Shown here: one piece after another, positions 10,693-21,184 of the stretch
Position numbering within the stretch: position 1 is the stretch's first letter
How the letters are laid out: every line of letters starts with the position of its first letter
Assembly: GCF_002776525.5 (NCBI RefSeq)
Contig: NC_045434.1
Span: 196,072,373 to 196,136,372 of the forward strand
Direction: 5' to 3'
Length of the DNA: 64,000 nucleotides
From: Piliocolobus tephrosceles
Lineage: Eukaryota > Chordata > Mammalia > Primates > Cercopithecidae
Made by a program: the position numbers and the translations under genes
The notes under the pieces: model-generated
What the model saw: the letters and a program-made list of their open reading frames with translations, nothing else
What the model was told of the DNA's origin: nothing
Databases searched by the model: none

Positions 10693-10988
10693 TGGCTGGG
10701 TGTGGTGGCTCACGCCTGTAATTCTAGCACTTCGGGAGGCCAAGGCGGGCAGATCACCTGAGGTCCGGAGTTTGAGACCAGCCTGACCAACATGAAGAAT
10801 CCCCGTCTCTACTAAAAATACTAAATTAGCCAATAATAGTGGTGCATGCCTGTAGTGCCAGCTACTCAGGAGGCTGAGGCAGGAGAATCGCTTAAACATG
10901 GGAGGCGGAGGTTGCAGTGAGCAGAGATCGCGCCATTGCATTCCAGCCTAGGCAACAAGAGCAAAACTCCGTCTCAAAAAAAAAAAAA
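10693..10988 (+). mobile_element. AluS running into the gap
   Basis: Body complete; only the A-tail is cut by the N run. Confidence 0.95.
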
Positions 10989-11088
10989 NNNNNNNNNNNN
11001 NNNNNNNNNNNNNNNNNNNNNNNNNNNNNNNNNNNNNNNNNNNNNNNNNNNNNNNNNNNNNNNNNNNNNNNNNNNNNNNNNNNNNNNN
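10989..11088. other. Assembly gap, 100 N
   Basis: Exactly 100 N, a nominal size. The left edge is an Alu A-tail and the right edge is inside another AluY. Confidence 1.
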
Positions 11089-11305
11089 AGACCATCCTGG
11101 CTAACACGGTGAAACCCCATCTCTACTAAAAAATACAAAAAACTAGCCGGGCGAGGTGGCGGGCGCCCCAGCTACTGGGAGGCTGAGGCAGGAGAATGGT
11201 ATAAACCCGGGAGGCGGAGCTTGCAGTGAGCTGAGATCCGGCCACTGCACTCCAGCCTGGGCGACAGAGCCAGACTCCGTCTCAAAAAAAAAAAAAAAAA
11301 AAAAA
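11089..11305 (+). mobile_element. AluY, 5' part lost in the gap
   Basis: Begins at about consensus position 80 (AGACCATCCTGG); the tail is 21 A. Confidence 0.95.
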
Positions 11306-11463
11306 CCCAAAAATTAGCTGGGCATGGTGGCGGGTGCCTGTAAACCCAGCTGAGGCAGGAGAATTGCTTGAACCCAGGAAGAGGTTGCAGTGAGCCAAGA
11401 TGGCGCAATTGCACTCCAGCCTGGGCAACAAGACCAAAACTCTTGTCTCAAAAAAAAAAAAAA
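11306..11463 (+). mobile_element. Right part of an older Alu
   Basis: CAAAAATTAGCTGGGCATGG onward. It was split by the AluY to its left; its left arm must be in the gap. Confidence 0.9.
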
Positions 11464-11524
11464 GTTTTGGGCCTGTCAAATCTAAATCAAAGGGTTCTGC
11501 TCCCTTCCTACTTTAGGAGGTTTG

Positions 11525-11546
11525 AAATCTAGTGTAAACTAGATTT
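11525..11546. repeat. Perfect 9-bp-arm hairpin
   Basis: AAATCTAGT, loop GTAA, ACTAGATTT, in unique sequence between two Alus. Confidence 0.9.
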
Positions 11547-11719
11547 TACTACTGGTCTTCCTTAAATCTCCTCATCAAATCTATGTATGTAGGCAAGTGC
11601 TTAAATGCAAGACAATTTCATCCTTTCTGAATTAAAAGCTATGTATTTGAACACATATGTAAAGCTAAACAGTACGTAATTCCTAAGGCTTTACCATCTT
11701 TCTTTAGTATTTTAAATCT

Positions 11720-11945
11720 TAGCCAGGCATGGTGGCTCATGCCTGTGATCCCAGCACTTTGAAAGGCAGAAGCAGGAGGATTGCTTGAGGCCAGGGGTTG
11801 GAGGTCAGCCTGGGCAACATGGCAAACCTCCCCTCAGTCTCTACAAAAAAAATTTAAAAATTAGCTGGGCATGGGTTATGATTGAGCCATTGTTCTCCAG
11901 CCTGGACAACAAAGAGAGATCCTGTCCCTAAAAAATTAAAAAAGT
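11720..11945 (+). mobile_element. AluJ, internally deleted
   Basis: Central right-arm part missing (GGGCATGGGTTATGATTGAG). Confidence 0.9.
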
Positions 11946-12006
11946 TTGGAGAGCTGGCCACCCTTACACTTACATTTCTCTTTCCTGCCATTCATTCCTA
12001 CCATCT

Positions 12007-12008
<2 letters not shown>

Positions 12009-12057
<49 letters not shown>

Positions 12058-12337
12058 AGACGGAGTCTTGCTCTGTCGCCCGAGCTGGAGTGCAGTGGCC
12101 AGATCTCAGCTCACTGCAAGCTCCGCCTCCCGGGTTTACGCCATTCTCCTGCCTCAGCCTCCCGAGTAGCTGAGACTACAGGCGCCCGCCACCTCGCCCG
12201 GCTAATTTTTTGTATTTTTAGTAGAGACGGGGTTTCACCGTGTTAGCCAGGATGGTCTGGATCTCCTGACCTCGTGATCCGCCCGTCTCGGCCTCCCAAA
12301 GTGCTGGGATTACAGGCTTGAGCCACCGCGCCCGGCC
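12009..12337 (-). mobile_element. AluY with 48-T tail
   Basis: Tail 12009-12056 is an unbroken run of 48 T. Target duplication ACCATCTTATTTT. Very young. Confidence 0.97.
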
Positions 12338-12534
12338 ACCATCTTATTTTTTAACATCAGACTGTGTCATCATTCTTCATATTTGTTTCTATTTGGACGA
12401 TTCTTAGCTATTTACTGTTCCCACCTCTTCATCTCATATTCAGAACCTGAGAGCAGCACTTAAGGAGAGAAAAAAGCGTTTTGGAAAACTCCAATTAATA
12501 TATAACTTAAATGATAAAATAATGAAATACTAAG

Positions 12535-12840
12535 GTTGGGTATGGTAGCTCATGCCTGTAATCCCAGCACTTTGGGAGGGCAAGGTGGGCCGATCACCTG
12601 AGGTCAAGAGTTTGAGACTAGCCTGACCAAAATGGCGAAACCCCATCTCTACTAAAAATACAAAAATTAGCCGGGGGTGGTGGTGCACACCTGTAATCCC
12701 AGCTACTTGGGGGGCTGAGGCAGGAGAATCACTTGAACACGGGAGGTGGAGGTTGCAATGAGCTGAGATCACGCCACTGCACTCCAGCCTGGGTGACAGA
12801 AGCAGACTCCATCTCAAAAAAATAAAATAATAATAATGAT
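12535..12840 (+). mobile_element. AluS
   Basis: Target duplication ATAATGAAATACT; tail with AAT repeats. Confidence 0.95.
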
Positions 12841-12982
12841 AATGAAATACTCTAGACAAAAAAGAATTTTTACCGATATGAGCCTGTGGTGGAGAGTTTT
12901 ATCTCTACCACTAGACTGATTACTTTTTAAAAATTTTTTATAAATAAAACCAACCATATTAACAAAAAAGAAAAAGCATCTT

Positions 12983-13300
12983 TTATTTTATTTATTTATG
13001 TATTTATTTATTTTTGAGATGGAGTCTGGCTCTGTCACCCAGGCTGGAGTGCAGTGGCGCGATCTTGGCTCACTGCAAGCTCCGCCTCCTGGGTTCACGC
13101 CATTCTCCTGCCTCAGCCTCCCGAGTAGCTGGGACTACACGCGCCCGCCACCACGCCCGGCTAATTTTTTTCCTGTATTTTCAGTAGAGACGGGGTTTCA
13201 CCGTGTTAGCCAGGATGGTCTTGATCTTCTGACCTCGTGATCCGCCCGCCTCGGCCTCCCAAAGTCCTGGGATTACAGGCGTGAGCCGCCGCACCCTGCC
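12983..13300 (-). mobile_element. AluY-like
   Basis: Target AAAGCATCTTTTA / AAAGGTATCTTTTA. It is the last Alu before the CpG-island block. Confidence 0.95.
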
Positions 13301-13849
13301 AGGAAAAGGTATCTTTTAAAATCAAAATGGTAGTTTGGTTTTCTTGAGGGGTCACATTTCATGAAAATGTTTTCAAACCCGAAGAAACAGTGTTGAGCTG
13401 GGACAGAGAATAGGATAATTACAAAATCTAAGAATAAGCATTACACGTCGTGTTTAAAAATGACTTTACGTTTAACAAATAACCTTTCTCACGTCTAAAA
13501 CCCCATACGCCAGCTAAAACCTCTCAGTGGCCCTTCTTCTAACGTAAGTCATCGTTACACAGTTGATTGGGGATGTAAATTATTTCTATGGGCTTTGCTA
13601 ACTGAGCTGGTGGTGTTTGGTGGTGTTTGAGGGTCCCAAGAGGAAAGGTTTAGGCACTGGTTTTCCTAAGGTTGCTTAAATTAGAGAAAGTCGAAGGTTT
13701 ATCCTTCCAGCGGCAGTTACTGTGCTGGATTTCGGGAACTCGAGGAGCCTTTAGGGGTCAGCCCGTTAGAGCCGTGGACCTTCATTTCCCCATCTGTAAA
13801 ATGGGGCAGGCGGCTGCTGAGGAAGGCAGGAATAAAGGATCATAACCCA
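13301..13849. other. Alu-free flank of the CpG island, left side
   Basis: Non-repetitive, mixed-composition DNA. GC content rises from about 13,680, which could mark the island shore. AACGTAAGTC near 13,541 resembles a plus-strand splice donor but no exon can be tied to it. No gene recognised. Confidence 0.5.
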
Positions 13850-14202
13850 AAGCCCCGCCAACGAGGGAGCAGCCATCCAGCAAGGGCAAGGAGGCGGCGG
13901 GGCGGAGAGAAGCGAGAACAAGGCAGTTTGCAGGAAGTGCTTCAGGGTTGGGAGGGGAGACTGAGGGCGGAGGCGGGAATGTGAAAGCTGAGCTCTAGCT
14001 GCGGAGTTTGTACCGAAGCTCAGGAAAGGCGGGGCGAAAAAACTGGGGTGAAGGGGTTAGTCAGTGGATGGGCAAGACGGGCCGCCTCTCCCGAAAAGAG
14101 AGAGCTGGATGCGGGGAAGGCTCTGAGGTGGCGGCTGAGGAACGTGGGGGGAAGGGGGAGGCGAAGGCGCTCAGGAAAGGGGCGGGAAGCGCGCGCCCAC
14201 CG

Positions 14203-14215
14203 CACGCATGCGCGC
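14203..14215 (+). promoter_or_regulatory. NRF1-like site
   Basis: CACGCATGCGCGC holds ACGCATGCGC, one mismatch from the palindromic NRF1 core GCGCATGCGC. It sits in the densest CpG part of the island and 20 bp from a GC box, a common arrangement in TATA-less promoters. Confidence 0.5.
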
Positions 14216-14933
14216 GCCCAGCACCTCTAGCCCGCAGACCCGTGCTTCTGACCGCGCGCTGAGCGCCGACGGTGCGGACGCTAGAACGGCAGCAGTGTGG
14301 CCCTCCTTGCCCCGCCGGGATCCAAGAGGCCTGCAGCGCGTCCCTCGAGGTGGCGGGCGGGCTCCTGTCTCCTCGGCAGGGATTTAGGAAGCCGGGGACG
14401 GGAACACGTTGTTCTCTTTTGCTTTTTTCGTTCCCCTCCCCCACGAAGACTAGGGCAGGAGGTCCTGGGCGTGTCGGAATGAGTCCGCTCCGGGTTTTCC
14501 CGCCCACTTCAACTCCGTGAGCCCTTCGACCGCGCGGCGCTTCACTCCACCGGGCGCGTCTGAGCCCTCCGCCGGAACTCGTTCCGCCTCCCCCACACAT
14601 CCTTCTGCAGGAATGGAAGTGGGCGCTCAGACCTCACTACCTGAGATCCTTCTGGCTGGGCCGCCACCCCTTATCTCTTCGGGGTTCCAACTCCGACAGC
14701 CCCTCGCAACTAGAATTCCCTTCTAACAAGGTCGCTCTGAGGGACTACTTGATGTCTCCGTGCGCTCGGTGGTGCGGCCGCGCTCTGAGCTCTTCCTGGA
14801 AACTCCCGCCTCGGGGAGCCAGGAGAGCCGGGCCGGGGGGAGGGGTACGGAGGGGACGCACACGCCCCCTGTCCCGGGGGAGGGCTCCGCGCCTCCGCCC
14901 TTCTCTCCGCGGATGGAAGGGAGGGCGCGAGCG

Positions 14934-15001
14934 GGGAAGGGGAGGGGGGAGGGAGGGAGGTAGGGCAGGCGGGCGCGAGCGGGGGAGGGGAGGGAGTGGG
15001 G
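14934..15001 (+). other. Two adjacent G-quadruplex motifs
   Basis: The plus strand has GGGGGGAGGGAGGGAGG then TAGGG (about 14944-14965), and after GGCGGGCGCGAG the run GGGGGAGGGGAGGG then AGTGGGG (about 14980-15001). Each gives at least four G-runs of three or more with loops of 1-6 nt. They lie in the distal part of the CpG island. Confidence 0.7.
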
Positions 15002-15190
15002 CGCGGAAACGGAGAGGGGCGGCTTCCCGCCCCATCCCCCCGCCTCTAGAACAACGGGTTCCCGCTGCTGCCCCCTGCCGCCCACAGTGCTCTGCGCCCC
15101 TACCGGGCTCCGAGAGGGGCGTCGGGGGCGCCGCAGCCGCCGGGGCCGTGGGAACCAGAGCTGAGAGACACAAGAACTGACCGGTTTCCT

Positions 15191-16915
15191 GTCAGAAAAC
15201 TTCCAGTTACTTTAGAGAAGCCCGTTGGGCCAACTTGTTCCAGCCTGCGTGGGCCACATTTCACTCGCTTAGTGACCTCCCTTCTACTTTAAAACAACGG
15301 GGAGTCATCTGGGGGGAAGCGGTCGGTTGGTAAAACGAAGAGCAACACCATGCTGCTCTGCTCTGAGCCAAATGAAATTAAAGTACTGATTGTGGAGAAT
15401 TTTTAAAGGGCTACCAACAGAAGGAACTCGGATTTTTCGAGTGACAGCTTTTCCCCCGTCTGTACACCAAGATTTAAGTCGGGAGAGTTTTTTACAGCAG
15501 TACATTCGCTTGTAAGCGTACTTGAGTTTGTGATTTTTAAAAACCTCATGAACTTTTCAAAAGAGAGGCGTTTGTTTCTGAATCCAACAGGAAAAACACG
15601 AATTCGAAAGAGCCTGAAAAAGTTCAATTAGAATAGCAGCCACATTTCAACATTTCCCAGATTTTGCAATATTAAACTGTGAGGGTTTGTGCCAAATTTT
15701 AAGGCAAGAATTCTTACTGCCAAATTACAAATTTCTCGAAATGAGGGGTGATCAACCAAATTGCTGCCAGACCCCATAAACAGGCACTAACAGCACTGCT
15801 ATAATTACACCTTATTATCTCCCTCGCAGCCTTATTTGATCCACTGCCGGATAAAATTTTCATCCCGGGTGTCACTAGCTGGCCTTTTTCTGAGGCTGAA
15901 CAATCACACACCTCCCATGGCTTAGATCGTCCAAGGAACCCGATAACCCGTCGTCCTCTATTCTGTAGTCCATCTCTTCCTCAAATGCAACTCAATCAGC
16001 TAGGATATTTTCACCCCACCGTCCCTTGGGACTGAAAAATGAAAATGGAAACAAACGTATCAGAATCACAGGAAAATTGCTACTTTGAGGAAAAAGATTT
16101 AGGCCAAGAAACCAAATTTGTTGTTTAACTTGAGCCCCCTAAGAGGATTTAGCATAGTGGGCTGAATGCAGTTAAACCAGCTTAATCACTTTCTTTGTTA
16201 TGGGCTCTTTGCATTTATTTAATGTGTTTTAACACGATTTGACACAACCTCAACTAATTTCTTCAGTGTTAGTGTAGCATCTGTATTGTAGACCATGCAA
16301 CATAACCAAACATAAGTTTCTGTGGAACCCGTGACATTTTGTAGACTTCTGTACGATATGACGAAGACTTAAAAGGTGGGTTTTATTGGGGGGGGGGGCA
16401 GGGATGGAAGGAGGTCGTGTTTTCATGTTTTTTATTTTAATCCGAAGATTTAAAAAGCACAAAATATTAGCCACGTAGACCACTTAACTCTTCTGTTAGA
16501 TCAGGTAGGATCCACAGCTACACATTTTTGTCTGAATTTTTTTTTTTCAGTAGGAAGAAAAGGAAGAGATCATGCTGGATCTCATCTCCTGATAGATTAT
16601 GATTCTTCTCTCATTTACTCTCCCTCTTAAATAACAGTTCTACCCTGCTCTTAACCAGCCCCATATTGAGGGGCATTCATTCACAAATGACTTTTGAAGC
16701 CTTTTTCTGAATGTCTACTTCCTTATAAAGCCAAAACTTCAATACCAACGCTTCAAGAAACCAGGATTGCAAAGATGCAGGCAGAAAACCCAAGTGCCTG
16801 AAAGAAATAATTTTTCTGTTCTACCTTTAAATTATCTTACATGCAGGAACAATAATAATAGCTGTGAGCCAGACATTGTTTGTTCTAAGCCCTTTATAAG
16901 AATTAACTCCTCAAA
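15191..16915. other. Alu-free flank of the CpG island, right side
   Basis: About 1.7 kb with no Alu and no recognised repeat or gene. It is AT-richer than the island and contains an 11-G run at about 16,389-16,399. ORFs of 60-77 codons on the minus strand are unremarkable. It could hold the first exon and intron of a transcript from the island, but no splice site is convincing. Confidence 0.45.
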
Positions 16916-17462
16916 TCGCTTGAGCCCAATAGTTCGAGACTAGGCCGGGCAACACAGTGAGACCTTGTCTCGACTAAAAATAAAAAGTTGCCGGGCGCGG
17001 TGGCTCAGGCATATAATCCCAGCACTTTGGGAGGCCGAGGCGGGTGGATCACGAGGTCAGGAGATCGAGACCATCCTGGCTAACACAGTGAAACCCCCAT
17101 CTCCACTAAAAATACAAAAATTAGCCGGGCGTGGTGGCAGGCGCCTGTAGTCCCAGTTAACTCGGGAGGCTGAGGCAGGAGAATGGCGTGAACCCGGGAT
17201 GCGGAGCTTGCGGTAAGCTGAGATCGGGCCACTGCACTCCAGCCTGGGCGACACAGCGAGACTCCGTCTCAAAAATAAATAAATAAATAAATAAAAAGTT
17301 ACCCAGGTGTGGTGGTGCGTGCCTGTGGTCCCAGCTTACTCAGGAGGTTGAGACAGGAGAATTGCTTGAGCTGGAGAGGTCGAAGCTGCAGTGAGCCAAG
17401 TTGGGACCACTGCATTCCAGCCCGGGTGACAAAGGGAGACCCTATCTCAAAAAAAATAAAAT
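16916..17462 (+). mobile_element. Old Alu interrupted by an AluY
   Basis: The old Alu is 16916-16989 plus 17294-17462. The AluY is 16991-17293 and duplicated AAAATAAAAAGTT. Confidence 0.92.
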
Positions 17463-17463
17463 T

Positions 17464-17782
17464 AGGCGGAGTGCGGTGGCTCACGCCTGTAATCCCAGCA
17501 CTTTGGGAGGCTGAGGTGGTTGGATCACCAGATGTCAGGAGTTCGAGACCAGCCTAGTCAACATGGTGAAATTCCATCTCTACTAAAAATCCAGAAGTTA
17601 GCTGGGCATAGTGGCACGTGCCTGTAGTCCCAGCTACTCGGGAGGCTGAGGCAGGAGAATCGCCTGAACCTGGGAGGTGGAGGTTGCAGTGAGCCGAGAT
17701 CATGCCACTGCACTCCAGCCTGGGCGACAGTGAGACTCTGACTCAAAAAATAAATAAATAAACAAACAAATAAATAAATATT
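17464..17782 (+). mobile_element. AluS with (AAAT/AAAC)n tail
   Basis: Complete; abuts the preceding element. Confidence 0.95.
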
Positions 17783-17844
17783 TCAGTTAGCCCAAACAGG
17801 GCTAAAAAGTGAGTACAATTGAATTGTTGCCACTATATTACAGA

Positions 17845-17945
17845 TAGTACATGGAAACACAGGGAAGTAACCTGGCCCAAGAACACCGAGCCTGGAAGCA
17901 GCAAAGCTAGGATTTGAACCCAGACTGTTTCCATTATGTTTTCCA
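17845..17945 (-). mobile_element. MIR SINE
   Basis: Antisense MIR: GGGAAGTAACCTGGCCCAAG and AGCTAGGATTTGAACCCAGA. Confidence 0.8.
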
Positions 17946-18222
17946 CATCACCCAAGCTGTTTATAAGTTTAAATGTCCATAGAGTGATGAGTATCATTAA
18001 TTTACCAGCTTTTGCATTTAGAATATCTTCTATGTGACTAAGTCCTGGGCCATATTTTTTTCCTTTGGACCTCTGGTAAAGTGAAATATGTGGAGATCTA
18101 CTTACGAAAAGCATTCCCAAATCAGATTACTCTCTTGGAAGCTAGCCTCAGACTGTCAGGATATGCATTGTAAGTGTTAACCAGGACAAACACACCCAGC
18201 CTCACTGGTTAATAATGTTTCA

Positions 18223-18515
18223 AGCTGGGCACAGTGGCTTACGCCTATAATCCCGGCGCTTTGGAAGGCTGAGGCTCTTGGGTTGCTTGAAGCCAGGAGT
18301 TTGACACCAGCCTGGCCAACATGGTGAAACCCCATCTCTACTAAAAATAAAAAAATTAGCCAGGCGTGGTGTCATGTACCTGTAGTCCCAGCTACTTGGG
18401 AGGCTGAGGCATGAGAATTAAGCTTGGGTCTGGGAGGCGGGGGTTTCATTGAGCCGAGATGGTGCCACTGCACTCCAGCCTGGGTGACAGAGTGAGACTG
18501 TCTCAAAAAAGACAA
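18223..18515 (+). mobile_element. AluS
   Basis: Target duplication AATGTTTCA. Confidence 0.93.
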
Positions 18516-18889
18516 AATGTTTCAGAACACACCTGCCTTACATTATGAAAAAGCAAGACAGTTTTTCTGACTTGGATTCTCTGATGTTGGAAAGGTAGAA
18601 ACCAGGAGGTAAAGTGGGATGAGAGAAGGCAATGGAAGGAAGCTGAGAGAAAATAAGTGTAACATATTTGCACATGGAGAGATCAGTACCACACTGCAAA
18701 GAATGAGGATCAAGCTCATGCAGAAGAGAAGTGTGTGGGTGTGTTATGACAGAACTAGAAGAGGAGCATAAACATGAAAATCAAGTACATGGCAAGGGGA
18801 GGTGGTGGCGAGTCAGGTTGGTGGTTTTCTTCAAATAAGTCATGGTATTAGAAGATGAGACCAAAAGGAAAAAAATTCATTCAAATTTT

Positions 18890-19320
18890 AGCCTGGATTA
18901 ATAGAAATATAGAATCTGGAACATGGAAAGAGGCTCAATTTATTCTGTATTGGACCATACGTAAGCAATATGTTCTCTTTTAAAGGGATGTAATAGAACA
19001 ACTAACCGAGATGGTGAGGGAACTTCTTCACAAACCCTGGCTTATGAAGAAGACTTGAAAATTCTTGAGTGATCAAAGACCATCTTGAGACACCTAATGG
19101 ACTATTACATACAAAGAAATTAGACTTGTCTTGGAAGGCCCCAAGGTTCCAGAACTAAGAGATAGGAACTTCAGAAACATATATTTTAGCTCAGAATATG
19201 GAAGAAGTCATGTAAATATGAAATAGGCTGCCTTAGAATGTAACAAGCTACACATCACTCAGTGGAGGCATTCAAAGTGTGAATTGTCACTGTCATACAA
19301 TGTTTAAGGTGCCTTTCATC
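18890..19320 (+). mobile_element. L3/CR1 LINE relic
   Basis: Typical CR1/L3 3'-region words in order: TTAGACTTGTCTTGGAAGGC, CCAGAACTAAGAGATAGGAA, GAAATAGGCTGCCTTAGAA, CAGTGGAGGCATTCAAAG. Very diverged with no ORF left. Orientation follows the CR1 3' region. Confidence 0.55.
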
Positions 19321-19334
19321 CTTATTCTGTGCTT

Positions 19335-19430
19335 CACTTGGACATTGTAAAAAGGGGGAAAATAATATAACCTACCTCATTAGGTTGTTGAAAAGCACCT
19401 AGCACTCTCCAAAAGTCAGCTGATAACATT
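19335..19430 (+). mobile_element. MIR SINE, 3' half
   Basis: ACCTACCTCATTAGGTTGTT then AAGCACCTAGCAC fits the MIR 3' region directly after the CR1 relic. Confidence 0.6.
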
Positions 19431-19648
19431 CTTGAAGTTCTAAGGTTCAATATTTCTAAATTTATTAGTGGGCAATTATCCTGTGTTTATAGATCACTTC
19501 TCAGACATTATCAATATTATTCTGAATGGTGGTTTTGGTATCATTCAGCATCCTTGGGATATTCTTGTGTACCTAAAACTTACCTAGTAGTGTCCAGGGA
19601 GCAATATTGTGACTTCTACACCACCAGAATCTTAAAAATTGAATTGTG

Positions 19649-19944
19649 GGCTGGGCACGGTGGCTCAAGCCTGTAATCCCAGCACTTTGGGAGGCCGAGG
19701 CGGGCGGATCACGAGGTCAGGAGATCGAGACCATCCTGGCTAACACGGTGAAACCCGTCTATACTAAAAATACAAAAAAACTAGCTGGGTGTGGTGGCGG
19801 GTGCCTGTAGTCCCAGCTGCTCGGGAGGCGGAGGCAGGAGAATGGCGTGAGGCCAGGAGGCGGAGCTTGCGGTGAGCCCAGATCGCACCACTGCACTCCA
19901 GCCTGGGCGACAGAGCGAGACTCCGTCTCAAAAAAAAAAAAAAA
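19649..19944 (+). mobile_element. AluY, first of two at one site
   Basis: Target AAAATTGAATTGTG at 19635; the same text follows the tail. Confidence 0.96.
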
Positions 19945-19955
19945 ATTGAATTGTG

Positions 19956-20228
19956 GGCAGGCGCAGCAGCTCATGCCTGTAGTCTCAGCACTTTGGGAGG
20001 CCAAGGTGGGCAGATCACTTGAGCCCGGGAGTTCAAGACAAGCCTGGCCAACATGACAAAACCCCATCTCTACTAAAAATAGAAAAAAATTAGCCAGGTG
20101 TGGTGGTGGGCACCTGTAGTCCCAGCTATTCGGGAGGCTGAGGCACAGGAATCGCTTGAACCTGGGAGGTGGATATTGCAGTGAGTGGAGATCAAGAAAG
20201 AGTATGTCTCAAAAAAAAAAAAAAAAAA
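19956..20228 (+). mobile_element. Alu, second at the same site, right arm shortened
   Basis: Ends AGATCAAGAAAGAGTATGTC, missing about 30 bp. A third target copy ATCGAATTGT is at 20229. Confidence 0.94.
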
Positions 20229-20285
20229 ATCGAATTGTAACACCACACTGCAATTCCAGAGGCCAACAACATGTTAAAATAATGT

Positions 20286-20577
20286 GGACGGAGCACAGTG
20301 GGTCATGCCTGTAATCCCAGCACTTTGGGAGGCCAAGGTGGGTAGATCACGAGGTCAGGAGTTCGAGACCAGCCTGGCCAACATGGTTAAACCCTGCCTC
20401 TACTAAAAATACAAAAATTAGCCGGGCATGGTGACGTGTGCCTGTAGTCCCAGCCACTCGGTAGCCTGAGGCAGGAGAATTGCTTGAACCCAGGAGGCAA
20501 AGGTTGCAGTGAGCCGAGATCGCATCACTGCACTCCAGCTTGGGCGATGGAGTAAGACTTTGTCTCAAAAAAAAAAA
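20286..20577 (+). mobile_element. AluS
   Basis: Complete with A-tail; target AATAATG / GATAATG. Confidence 0.94.
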
Positions 20578-20605
20578 GATAATGAAAAAAGATAATGTGA
20601 AGTGA

Positions 20606-20742
20606 CCAAGAATCGCTTGAACTGAGGAGGCAGAGGTTGCAGTGAGCCAAGATTGTGCCACCACACTCCAGCCTGGACAACAGAGTGAGACTCAGAGATC
20701 TCTCTCTCTCTCAAAAAGAAAAAATATAACATTAAATAATCA
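20606..20742 (+). mobile_element. 5'-truncated Alu (right arm only) with its own target duplication
   Basis: Starts CCAAGAATCGCTTGAAC. Flanked by GATAATGTGAAGTGA (20591) and GATAACGTGAAGTGA (20743), so it was inserted as a truncated copy. Internal (TC)n. Confidence 0.9.
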
Positions 20743-20757
20743 GATAACGTGAAGTGA

Positions 20758-21184
20758 GTGGCTATAGGAAGGGTGAGGAAAATAATCAAATCTGGCAGAC
20801 TGAGAGAAGCAGTGCAGCTTTGCGTGCATGGTTGAAAAGCAGTAGCAACTGAGGTCAGCCTTATAATTCACATACAAAAATCAGATGAGATGACTCATTT
20901 TGAGCAAAAAGTGTCATGAAGCCCATGAAACCAACTGGAAAAGCTGGGTACTGGGAGACAAAGACAAGCCAACCAGTGAGCTGTTACCTGTTCACCCTGG
21001 GAAACTGGTTCTGTAAAAACTTATTTTTATGTAAAATAAGGCTGACCTCAGCAGCATCTTTAGACAAAAAGAAGACACCCATGACTATTAAAAGAAACAA
21101 TGAAGTTGTCTTAACAATCAAAACCAAATTCTTGGTTCCTCCAATCCAAAAGGGAAAATTGGGAGGAGGCAGTATGGCTCTGTA
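20758..21184. other. Non-Alu interval, unassigned
   Basis: Nothing recognised. Overlapping ORFs of 89 (plus) and 69 (minus) codons at 20,916-21,193 lack any known domain. Confidence 0.4.

Larger units (their letters stand above)
13850..15190. promoter_or_regulatory. CpG island, promoter of an unidentified transcript
   Basis: About 1.3 kb of very GC-rich, CpG-dense, repeat-free DNA in an otherwise CpG-poor Alu desert. It has GC boxes (GGGGCGGG near 14180, GGCGGGGCGG near 13897), E2F-like GGCGGGAA, an NRF1-like palindrome, no clear TATA box and strong purine skew near 14,930-15,000. ORFs of up to 179 codons cross it on both strands, but they are low-complexity R/G/P/A frames that any GC-rich stretch yields, and I recognise none. 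No exon with a good donor could be defined. It is not the ARID1A first exon, which encodes long Ala/Gly/Pro/Ser tracts absent here. The likely role is promoter of a lncRNA, or an enhancer-like CpG island, between RPS6KA1 and ARID1A. Confidence 0.72.

Noticed and set aside
10917..11129. ORFs that read through N runs
   Set aside because: The translated X residues are assembly gaps.
14061..14600. 179-codon minus-strand ORF in the CpG island
   Set aside because: GC-rich DNA lacks stop codons by chance and both strands have competing ORFs here (143 codons plus, 142 minus). Low-complexity R/G/P/A composition, no known domain and no splice evidence.
13850..15190. CpG island as the first exon of ARID1A
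   Set aside because: ARID1A exon 1 encodes about 380 residues with long Ala, Gly, Pro and Ser tracts starting MAAQVAPAAA. No such frame is present.
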